A stretch of DNA of 13,055 nucleotides from CAZFLM01 sp964519955. GTDB lineage: Bacteria > Armatimonadota > Chthonomonadetes > Chthonomonadales > CAJBBX01. How positions within the stretch are numbered: position 1 is the stretch's first letter; every line of letters begins with the position of its first letter. Where the stretch lies: assembly GCA_964519955.1 (NCBI GenBank), contig CAZFLM010000128.1, forward strand, positions 1 through 13,055. Reading direction: 5' to 3'. The translations under genes and the position numbers were made by a program. Under the pieces are notes generated by a model, which saw only the letters and a list, made by a program, of their open reading frames with translations, was not told the origin of the DNA and did no database searches. This document shows, piece after piece, positions 1 to 5,867 of this stretch.

Positions 1-153
1 CTGCCCCTCGACGAGCACGCGGTAGTCGGTCGCGTAGTCCTTGTACGCGACCCCGATGCGCTCGGCGGCGTATTGCATGGTGATGGGCAGGCAGGGCAGG
101 CAGTCGGTGGGCTTGCCGTCCAGGTAGGCCAGGACGCGCTCGCGGCCGTTCAT
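1..153 (-). CDS. Uroporphyrinogen decarboxylase (URO-D) family protein, N-terminal fragment
   Basis: Partial gene: only the first 51 codons lie in the window and the rest runs off the left edge. The protein opens with MNGRERVLAYLDGKPTDCLP. This is the classic opening of the URO-D/MtaA/CmuA-like superfamily in environmental bacteria (x-x-R-E-R-V-L-x-x-L-x-x-K-P-x-D-x-x-P). The next visible segment, around residues 24-40, contains MQYAAERIG and YKDY. Members of this superfamily are TIM-barrel proteins, either haem-pathway decarboxylases or corrinoid methyltransferases. The paralogues with this opening are usually annotated as methyltransferase-like rather than true HemE. The ATG at 153 is chosen because a GGAGG sits 9 nt upstream on the minus strand. 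An in-frame ATG further upstream at 246 lacks such a site. Substrate and exact role cannot be told from 51 residues. Confidence 0.75.
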   Translation of the reverse strand, partial: MNGRERVLAYLDGKPTDCLPCLPITMQYAAERIGVAYKDYATDYRVLVEGQ

Positions 154-307
154 CGCTTCGGTCCTCCGTCGGAAGGGGGTGTGTCGCGCAGCGTCACGTT
201 CGGCACGCGCGCGGGGAAGACCTGCGGCTTGCGGCAGGCGATGCATCACCGCTCGGTGGTAGACTGGGAGCCAAAGCGGGAGCATCGATATACAGAAGAG
301 GCCGCCG

Positions 308-826
308 ATGGACGAGTCGGGGGTGGAGCAGCGTCGGGACGCAGTCATCGAGCAGATCCGGCGAGCGTTCGCTGGAGTGAGCCGGGCAGGCGGCGTGTCG
401 CTGCACGAAGCAGCAGTTATCGAGGCGTACGGATCGGGGGTTGAGCGGGCCCAAGCGCGGCTGCTGGACCGCGACACCGACTGGCAGGAGATACGGGACG
501 AGGACATCGAGAACTACGACGGCGTCGTGTTCCACTTCGACCCGATCGGCCTCCGGTACCACCTGCCGGCGTACATGATCTGGTCGCTGCGCAACTACGC
601 GACGTCGGACTCCATGTCGGTCGACACGACGATCTTCATGCTTCACATCGGCGGCGAGGATTCGGGCAACTACCACATGGAGCGTTACGCTCTCATGGAT
701 CAGGATCAGTCCCGTGCAATCGCCGCATTCCTGTGGTTCATGGTAGAGAGCACAGGCGACACGGGCTACGACTACGGTGCATGCACGGCACTTGAGGCTT
801 ACTGGGAGCGGTTCCTGGGTGACTGA
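308..826 (+). CDS. DUF6714-like small protein
   Basis: A complete 172-residue soluble protein without signal peptide or membrane segment. It starts with an amphipathic helix (residues 7-22, VEQRRDAVIEQIRRAF). A segment around residues 31-53 (SLHEAAVIEAYGS...) follows. The hallmark is an aromatic-rich stretch at about 73-95 (VVFHFDPIGLRYHLPAYMIW) followed by SVDTTIF at 104-110. That order (seat of acidic and aromatic residues, then F-D-x-x-G-x-R-Y-x-L-P-A-Y-x-x-W) is what I remember of Pfam DUF6714, a family with no known function. The family name is from memory and unsearched. A purine-rich AGAAGAGG lies 7 nt before the ATG. Upstream it is divergent from the URO-D gene with a 154-bp gap. Downstream is a hairpin-rich convergent gap. 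No enzymatic residues can be assigned. Confidence 0.7.
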   Translation: MDESGVEQRRDAVIEQIRRAFAGVSRAGGVSLHEAAVIEAYGSGVERAQARLLDRDTDWQEIRDEDIENYDGVVFHFDPIGLRYHLPAYMIWSLRNYATSDSMSVDTTIFMLHIGGEDSGNYHMERYALMDQDQSRAIAAFLWFMVESTGDTGYDYGACTALEAYWERFLGD

Positions 827-840
827 AGTCGCCCGCTGAT

Positions 841-880
841 GCGTTGGGTGCCGCGCACGTCGGCGCATCGCGCCCAGCGC
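841..880 (+). terminator. GC hairpin downstream of the DUF6714-like gene
   Basis: Starting 14 nt after the stop codon, GCGTTGGG (841-848) can pair with CCCAGCGC (873-880), giving 8 bp including one G-T pair. The inner bases can extend the stem (TGCCG with CGGCGCA, one bulge). There is no T-run, so this is a hairpin that could terminate or protect the transcript 3' end, not a canonical intrinsic terminator. Confidence 0.35.
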
Positions 881-1014
881 CATGAACGCACCGGGCATCG
901 AGGAGGTGCGCCGCGCCATTGGTGACGTCGCCGTGCAGACCCGCGCGGTGGAGGACGCCGTCGAGCAGGTGATGGCGCTGCGGGCGTAGGCGAGGGGGCA
1001 ACGGCACGGCGGCG

Positions 1015-1070
1015 CACGGAGGTCGCGCCTCACGAGCACCGGACCGAGCCCATTGGGCGCGACCTCCGTG
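1015..1070. terminator. Long inverted repeat between convergent genes (possible bidirectional terminator)
   Basis: A perfect 15-bp inverted repeat: CACGGAGGTCGCGCC at 1015-1029 and its complement GGCGCGACCTCCGTG at 1056-1070, with a 26-nt loop. It lies 20 bp beyond the stop of the minus-strand DUF4139 gene and also downstream of the plus-strand DUF6714-like gene, so it could end transcripts from either side. No T-run follows on either strand. A second pair, CCCATTGGG (1049-1057) and CCCAATGGG (1076-1084), overlaps the right arm and would form a competing hairpin. The rest of the 827-1089 gap holds one short, poorly supported frame and nothing else I can recognise. Confidence 0.5.
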
Positions 1071-1089
1071 TCGCACCCAATGGGACCGA

Positions 1090-3279
1090 CTACTTCTCGG
1101 CCGCCGCTGCCGCTTCGCCTTCCTGCGCCGCCGGCGGCACCACGATCGTTCCCTCGACGGTGACGCCGTCCATGTACGTCTTCAGCGATCGGGTGGCCGC
1201 CTCGGCATCGGCGCGCAGCTTGGCGGCGTCCTTGCGGAGGGTCTGGAGCTTAGTCTCCTGCTCGTCGAGGGTCGCCACGTAGCGCTTGTAGAGGGTGGAC
1301 TCCCGATCCAGGGCTGCCATGTTCTTGCGGATGCGGTCCTGGTCGTCACCCATCGCCTTGATCTCGTTCTCCTTCGCGGCGGCCTGCGAGGTGGCGTCGT
1401 CGATGACCTTGCGGCGCTTGACGATCTCTTCCAGGGACTCGCGCAGCTTGGCAGAGAGGCCCTTCTCCGTGCTCAGGTGCGCGAAGAAGGTGACGTCCGA
1501 GTTGAGTACCTCGACGATGGTCGGCTGCGGGGTCTCGGTGACTACCGTCAGGGTCTCGCTCTTTCCGGCGGGAACGGTGACCGGGAACCGGTAGACCTGC
1601 GGCGTCCGGCCGTCGAACTTCTCCGGCGTGACGAGCTTGGCATTCGGGTCGTAGGGGTGCTCGACCAGGACGTTGCGCGGTTTGTCGGCCTTCGACTTCA
1701 GTGTGTAGATCGTCTTCTGCGTCAGGCGGCTCGTGAGGGTCAGTACGCCTCGCTTGATCTGGATGGTGTACTCCTTCACCAGGACCGGAGCCTGCTTCCG
1801 CTCCGCCTCGATGGCCAGATCGACCGCGTACGAGATCAGCCGCGACTCGCCCTTCGGCACGTCCTCCATCTTGGCGTCGCCCGCGTAGGTGCCCCCGTCG
1901 AAGAGGGTGATGGGGCCGCCCCGCAGGTAGAGGCCGGTGTCGTTGTGCAGCCGCACGGCGTTCAGCGGGTAGCGCGAGCCCCAATCCGCGTTGTACACCG
2001 AGACCTTGACCCCGTCCACCTCCTTGGCGACGACGGGGATCATGGCCGCCTGCTGGCGCTTCAGCGTGACCGGCGTGTCGATGCGGTATTCGAACAGCTC
2101 GCCGGCCGCCTGCCCCGATGCGTCGGCCTGGACCGAGCCGCCCTTGGCGAGGGCGTCGGCCAGCGCGAAGTTCTCACGCCCCGCCTCCATGGGCAACGCT
2201 GCAGCGGGCGGCCCCATCACTCCCCGATCGCCCTTCTCGCCCTGCATGCCACCTCCACCCATGCCGCCCTGCCCGTAGGCGTTGCCGGCCATGTCGGCGC
2301 GCCGGCGAGCGGCCTGCCCACCCATCGCCGCCATCCGCGCGGGCTCCAGTTCGACGCCCGCGGCCAGGCTGGACGCGTGGGTCTGCGGGAAGGGCGACGC
2401 CACCACGTCCGCACCGACGACCGGCCGCGGGATGTAGAGCGGCTGGTACAGGTCCTGGATGAACGAGACGGGCCTGCCGGACACGAGCGACAGCTTCACG
2501 TTCTCCCAGTCCTCATCCGACGTGTTCTCAACGAGCGCCCATCCCTGGAGGTACGGCTTCCCCTTCGCGTCCACGACGAGGCGGTAGCTCATCTTCCAGA
2601 GCGGCGCCTCGGTGACGTAGCCCACGCGGACGCCGCGCTTGCCGTTGCCGGCGAAGTGCAGCGACACCTGGCGGCGGTTCTCGTCGGAGCCCTTGGCCAG
2701 GAGCGCCAGCGCCTCGCCGAACTCCTTGTTGAGCCGCTCGTCGAGGAGGCGCACGGACTTCACCGTATCGAGCCGGATGGTGCTGAGCCCGGCGTCGGTC
2801 AGGATCGTCATGAGCGGAGCGCTGATCGGCTTGCCGTCGGCGCCTGCGACCTGCCGCTGCTCCACGCCGACGATGCGCCCCGTGAGCGCGCCAGCCTCGC
2901 CCCCCTCAGCGGTGATGCGGGCGCCGCGCATGCGGGTGTAGAGGTCGGCCTGCGTCAGGTTCCCCGAGACATCGATCGCGAACGTGCCGAGCGTCCGGCC
3001 GAGCGGATCGCGCGTGCCGTAGATGGCAGGGCGCACCTGGCCCTTCTCGTCGATCTGCACCAGCGACTTGAGGATGTCGTTGACCTGCGCGGTCGGGAAG
3101 GTCAGGTCGACGGTGGCGTCGTCCTGCACGTCGCCGGAGCGCTCGGTGTAGCTCACCCCGCTGGTGAAGATGGTGATCTGCTTGATGGGTAAGGGGCTCG
3201 GCGCCGGCGCGGGGGCCTGCTGGGCGAGAGCCGGCGGCAGCGACGCGAGGCAGAGCATCAACGCGCACAGAGGCTTCAT
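1090..3279 (-). CDS. Secreted DUF4139 domain protein
   Basis: A 729-residue exported protein. The start at 3279 is chosen over an in-frame ATG at 3309 because AAGGAG (3286-3291 on the minus strand) sits 6 nt before it and because it begins directly with a signal peptide (MKPLCALMLCLASLPPALA, cut near residue 19). A proline/alanine spacer follows, then beta-rich segments. RVGYVTEAPLWKMSYRL (about 217-233) and the later ENTSDEDWENVKLSLVSGRP (about 251-270) are typical of DUF4139, the conserved part shared with the mucoidy-inhibitor-like MuiA proteins. Residues about 315-358 form a Gly/Met-rich insertion containing four collagen-like G-X-Y triplets (347-358). Residues about 611-695 are a long charged coiled coil, followed by an Ala/Glu tail. 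DUF4139 function is unknown. The protein is probably periplasmic or surface-exposed. Divergent from the PL22-like gene over 122 bp. Confidence 0.85.
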   Translation of the reverse strand: MKPLCALMLCLASLPPALAQQAPAPAPSPLPIKQITIFTSGVSYTERSGDVQDDATVDLTFPTAQVNDILKSLVQIDEKGQVRPAIYGTRDPLGRTLGTFAIDVSGNLTQADLYTRMRGARITAEGGEAGALTGRIVGVEQRQVAGADGKPISAPLMTILTDAGLSTIRLDTVKSVRLLDERLNKEFGEALALLAKGSDENRRQVSLHFAGNGKRGVRVGYVTEAPLWKMSYRLVVDAKGKPYLQGWALVENTSDEDWENVKLSLVSGRPVSFIQDLYQPLYIPRPVVGADVVASPFPQTHASSLAAGVELEPARMAAMGGQAARRRADMAGNAYGQGGMGGGGMQGEKGDRGVMGPPAAALPMEAGRENFALADALAKGGSVQADASGQAAGELFEYRIDTPVTLKRQQAAMIPVVAKEVDGVKVSVYNADWGSRYPLNAVRLHNDTGLYLRGGPITLFDGGTYAGDAKMEDVPKGESRLISYAVDLAIEAERKQAPVLVKEYTIQIKRGVLTLTSRLTQKTIYTLKSKADKPRNVLVEHPYDPNAKLVTPEKFDGRTPQVYRFPVTVPAGKSETLTVVTETPQPTIVEVLNSDVTFFAHLSTEKGLSAKLRESLEEIVKRRKVIDDATSQAAAKENEIKAMGDDQDRIRKNMAALDRESTLYKRYVATLDEQETKLQTLRKDAAKLRADAEAATRSLKTYMDGVTVEGTIVVPPAAQEGEAAAAAEK

Positions 3280-3401
3280 GGATGTCTCCTTCCTGAGTTG
3301 GGGCAGCAATGGACTGGGACGAGCGTCGCAGGACTCCGGCCCCGCGCCGCGAACATATGATAGCGATCGGCACCGACCCCACCGAATAGGATGGCCCGAC
3401 T
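3280..3401. promoter_or_regulatory. Divergent intergenic region, probable promoters
   Basis: This 122-bp gap separates two divergent genes and must contain both start signals if they are transcribed separately. The only AT-rich island is around 3353-3363. It offers TATGAT (3356-3361) as a plus-strand -10-like box and TATCAT on the minus strand (complement of 3357-3362). No convincing -35 box is visible at the right distance on either strand. The assignment therefore rests on position and base composition. Confidence 0.3.
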
Positions 3402-4583
3402 ATGTGGTCTGGATGGCTACTCCCTGCGCTCGTGGCTGCCGCCCTGAGCGGCCCCGCGCGCCGCACCACCTACGAACTGCAGGTGCTGCCGGCCGAGCAC
3501 CGGCGGCTGCAGGACCCGGTGAGCGGCGCCGACCTGCTGTTCGTCACGACCGGTCCGGCGACGGACAACAACCTGTACTTCCACGAGCGCTCGTTCCTGG
3601 CGGACGAGTCGATGCTGCTGTTCACCTCGAACCGCAAGCCGGGCGGGCTGATGGGCTACCTCTTCGCCACGGGCGAGTTGGTCCTCCTCGCCACTCCGGG
3701 CGGCGGCTTGGGAAGCGCGACGGCAGCCCGCGTCGGACCCAGGTACTACGCGCTGCGCGGGAACCAGGTGCTTGAGGTGACGGTGCGCATCAAGGCGTCG
3801 CCCGATCCCTCGCAGCATCCTTCGACAGTCACGCAGTCCGAGCGCTTGCTGGCCGTGCTGCCGCCCGGCATGGGCGCCGTCACCTCGCTCAACGAGAACG
3901 CGAATGGTTGCCTGCTCAGCCTGGGCGTGAACCTGCCCGAGGGCGAGTGCGGCATCGCGGTCATCGACGTCAAGGCGGGCGGTCTGCGGGTGGCGTGCCG
4001 CATCGCGGCGGACGACTTCGCGGGCCACGTCCAGTTCAGCCGCACCGATCCGAACACGGCCAGCTACGCCGGCAAGCACGATCGGTTGATGGTTGTCGAC
4101 GTGCGCACGGGCGCTGCGCGGGCTGCCTATCGCGCGCTCCCGGGGGAGTTAGTTACACACGAGGTCTGGTGGGTTCACGGCCAACTCCTCTTTTGCGGCG
4201 GCCACCGAGACGGCGAGTCGCACGTCAAGCTGCTCGACCGCAAGTCCGGCGTGGCGCGCATCGTCGGCGCCGGGTCGTGGTGGGAGGGCGCGACGCCCGC
4301 GCAGCTCGCGAAGTGGAACTGGTGGCACCCGGCGGGCGACGACGCGGGACGCTGGGTGGCCGCCGACAACTGGCACGGGGACATTGCCATCTTCGATGCG
4401 GCCACCACGCAGATGCACCGCCTGACGCTCGGCCACCGGACCTACGGCGGCGGCGACCACCCGCACGTCGGATGGGACCGCCAGGGCCGGCGCGTCGTCT
4501 TCACCTCGCACCTGCTGGGCGGCAGCCACGTGTGCGTCGCCACGCTGCCCGAGCGCTGGCCGGCGGAGAAGGGGTGGAAGTAG
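3402..4583 (+). CDS. Oligogalacturonate lyase-like (PL22-type) beta-propeller protein
   Basis: A 393-residue protein with a hydrophobic, probably exported N-terminus (MWSGWLLPALVAAALS). Repeated propeller-blade signatures follow: LLFVTTG and MLLFTSNRKPGGLMGYLFATGE near residues 67-90, THEVWW at 252-257, then WWHPAGDD and a terminal HPHVGWDRQGRRVVFTS. The overall length (the family is about 390 residues) and the HPH at residues 353-355 match my memory of PL22 oligogalacturonate lyases. Those cleave short pectin fragments and bind a divalent metal through an H-x-H and nearby residues. The Gln that I recall three residues before the first His is Gly here, so activity is uncertain. Alternatives are a TolB/WD40-like binding propeller or a lyase homologue with another substrate. 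The ATG at 3402 has only a weak GGAT-type site upstream. This is the main link to pectin in the window. Confidence 0.65.
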   Translation: MWSGWLLPALVAAALSGPARRTTYELQVLPAEHRRLQDPVSGADLLFVTTGPATDNNLYFHERSFLADESMLLFTSNRKPGGLMGYLFATGELVLLATPGGGLGSATAARVGPRYYALRGNQVLEVTVRIKASPDPSQHPSTVTQSERLLAVLPPGMGAVTSLNENANGCLLSLGVNLPEGECGIAVIDVKAGGLRVACRIAADDFAGHVQFSRTDPNTASYAGKHDRLMVVDVRTGAARAAYRALPGELVTHEVWWVHGQLLFCGGHRDGESHVKLLDRKSGVARIVGAGSWWEGATPAQLAKWNWWHPAGDDAGRWVAADNWHGDIAIFDAATTQMHRLTLGHRTYGGGDHPHVGWDRQGRRVVFTSHLLGGSHVCVATLPERWPAEKGWK

Positions 4584-4646
4584 GCAGCGGCCGTCGGACC
4601 GGACCGGTGGAACATCGCACCCTCCCCCTTCGTCTTCAGATAGTTA

Positions 4647-4665
4647 GCCATGCTAATTGCATGGC
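4647..4665. promoter_or_regulatory. AT-rich palindrome upstream of the small secreted protein
   Basis: GCCATGC (4647-4653) and GCATGGC (4659-4665) are perfect inverted repeats around TAATT, inside the only AT-rich stretch (about 4636-4662) of the 4584-4734 gap. It could be an operator overlapping a promoter (for example TTCAGA near 4635 as -35 and GCTAAT at 4652-4657 as -10) for the downstream gene. It could also be a hairpin ending the PL22-like transcript 64 nt after its stop. Both readings are inference. Confidence 0.3.
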
Positions 4666-4723
4666 AGTGGCCAGGGGCCTCTCGCGCGAGGGCTCCTACG
4701 TGCGGCATCGCGGCCCCGACCTG

Positions 4724-4737
4724 AGGAGGGGACAATG
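4724..4737 (+). promoter_or_regulatory. Strong ribosome binding site and ATG, out of frame with the following gene
   Basis: AGGAGG (4724-4729) stands 5 nt before the ATG at 4735-4737, the best-looking start in this gap. Its frame ends after ten codons at a TGA (4765-4767). The signal-peptide-like sequence that leads into the secreted protein is in a different frame (codons from 4746). The site therefore looks like the true start of that gene, displaced by a one-base change, or a short leader peptide. Confidence 0.5.
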
Positions 4738-4814
4738 GGAACGGCATTGTCAGGAAGCTCGGACTGACAGCGACTGCCGCGGCAGCCGCGGCCCTGTGCT
4801 TCACCGCCTACACA

Positions 4815-5273
4815 GTGGCCACCTCTCGTCCTGCGAGCGCCCAGGTCCTCAAGGGCTCCAGACTGCGAGCGCTCACGGCTGGGCCGATCCAAATGGCGAA
4901 CGGCGAGCGTGCTCTGATCGGACTACTGCTGCCCGCCGTCCAGCGCGCCGCGCTCCCATACCGCATCGAGCTGGTGAGCAGCGATGGCTCGACCCTTGCC
5001 GACATCGCGCTGCCCCAGCCGCCCGTGGGAGCGGCCCGACAGACCGCGTTCTACGATGTCTTCTTCGCCGACGGCAGCGTGCGAGTGCTGGAACATGCCT
5101 CGGGCAGGCAGGTGTTCACAGGGGACCTGGCTGACGGCATGATCATCGTGGTCTGCCTGCCCGCGGTGCAGCTCAACGGGAATGTCGTCGCGCCGACAGC
5201 CGGCTCCGTGCAGTTGATGGACCCGGCCGGCGGACGCGGGCAGATCGTCGGCATGTGCGACGGCAGCGTCTAG
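4815..5273 (+). CDS. Small secreted protein of unknown function (N-terminus displaced)
   Basis: I do not recognise this protein. From the first usable in-frame start (GTG at 4815) it has 152 residues. The same frame stays open upstream to 4725 and, from 4746, encodes a basic start (VRKLGL), an Ala-rich hydrophobic core (TATAAAAAALCF) and an A-x-A cleavage site near SAQ. That is a complete signal peptide, but it has no ATG, GTG or TTG. The mature part is beta-rich and mostly neutral. It contains YRIELVSSDGSTLADIALP, FYDVFFADGSVRVLE and a Gly-rich end with one Cys (MCDGSV). Two Cys (one in CLPAVQL, one in MCDGSV) could pair. The length suits a small periplasmic or surface beta-sandwich, but no family match is claimed. 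It sits between the PL22-like gene and a strong hairpin. Confidence 0.6.
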   Translation: MATSRPASAQVLKGSRLRALTAGPIQMANGERALIGLLLPAVQRAALPYRIELVSSDGSTLADIALPQPPVGAARQTAFYDVFFADGSVRVLEHASGRQVFTGDLADGMIIVVCLPAVQLNGNVVAPTAGSVQLMDPAGGRGQIVGMCDGSV

Positions 5274-5283
5274 CGGCACGTCG

Positions 5284-5328
5284 GGCGGCACAGGGCGAGC
5301 CGCGCGAACTGGCTCGCCCTGTGCTGCC
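5284..5328. terminator. Strong 18-bp hairpin between convergent genes
   Basis: GGCGGCACAGGGCGAGCC (5284-5301) and GGCTCGCCCTGTGCTGCC (5311-5328) pair over 18 positions with a single G-T wobble and a 9-nt loop. It begins 10 nt after the stop of the small secreted protein and lies 112 bp beyond the stop of the minus-strand receiver-like gene. No poly-T follows. It is most likely a shared transcription end or RNA-stabilising hairpin. The remaining bases up to 5440 show nothing recognisable. Confidence 0.6.
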
Positions 5329-5440
5329 CCCAGCCACGTACAGAAGGAACGTCGCGCGGTTGCATGGTCGCCGCGCCAGCGAGAGCGTGACCTTACCTTC
5401 GGCCCATCCGCCTCCTACGGCATACACTGACGCAGATCGG

Positions 5441-5851
5441 TCAGACGCCGCCCGTCATCCGAAGCAGCAGGTTGCGGATGCCGGTGAGGCACTGCTCGTC
5501 CTGTGCGAGTACAGCGGTGATCGCGGCCGCGTTATCGATGACCCAAGCGCCCAACGACCAGTTGCGTTCCAGGGCATCGACAGGCACGATAGCGATGAAG
5601 GGAATCCCGCGCTTCGGCCGATCCACCAGATGCCGGGCATAGACGATCTGGTTCAGGAGCGCCACGTCTTGGCCCGTGCTTGCCACGACGAGCCGTTCCA
5701 TCTCCGGCGAATGGGCCAGGCGCCGAGGATCATCGACCTGGCAGACCTCCAACCCGCACGCCCGCGCAATGGCTACCACGGCGGCGCGGAGATCACCGTC
5801 ATCGATAGCGACGACGACCTCCCTCGGGCGTGGCCTGGCTTGTTGTGTCAC
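5441..5851 (-). CDS. Degenerate response-regulator receiver-like protein
   Basis: A 136-residue single-domain protein starting at GTG. An AAGGAG lies 8 nt upstream, and the stop of the preceding hydrolase gene is 16 nt away, so the two are one transcription unit. The fold order resembles a CheY-type receiver. A first strand with an acidic pair (VVVAIDDGDLR, Asp17 and Asp18) leads into a helix and then LEVCQVDD. A third strand LVVAST is at 54-59, a fourth IPFIAIVP at 83-90, then GAWVIDN at 101-107. At the place where the third strand should present the phospho-acceptor Asp there is Ser58/Thr59, and the Lys before a Pro in the fifth strand is missing too. It could therefore be a pseudo-receiver or an unrelated Rossmann-like fold. 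No output domain is present. The receiver reading is inference from pattern, not from a search. Confidence 0.55.
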   Translation of the reverse strand: MTQQARPRPREVVVAIDDGDLRAAVVAIARACGLEVCQVDDPRRLAHSPEMERLVVASTGQDVALLNQIVYARHLVDRPKRGIPFIAIVPVDALERNWSLGAWVIDNAAAITAVLAQDEQCLTGIRNLLLRMTGGV

Positions 5852-5867
5852 TGGACTCGCTCCTTGC

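Noticed and set aside
150..245. Minus-strand frame of 31 codons ending with a TGA that overlaps the URO-D ATG
   Set aside because: It contains a C-x-x-C and would give a translationally coupled pair, but it has no start codon and is closed by a stop directly upstream. Chance frame or tiny remnant.
882..989. 35-codon plus-strand frame in the gap after the DUF6714-like gene
   Set aside because: The peptide looks helical, but there is no ribosome binding site and the start lies at the edge of a hairpin. It may be a gene remnant, but that cannot be supported.
1477..3192. Long plus-strand open frame opposite the DUF4139 gene
   Set aside because: It is very rich in Arg, Val, Leu and His with no recognisable domain. 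It is the mirror of a G+C-rich gene's codon bias, whereas the minus strand has a signal peptide, ribosome binding site and family motifs.
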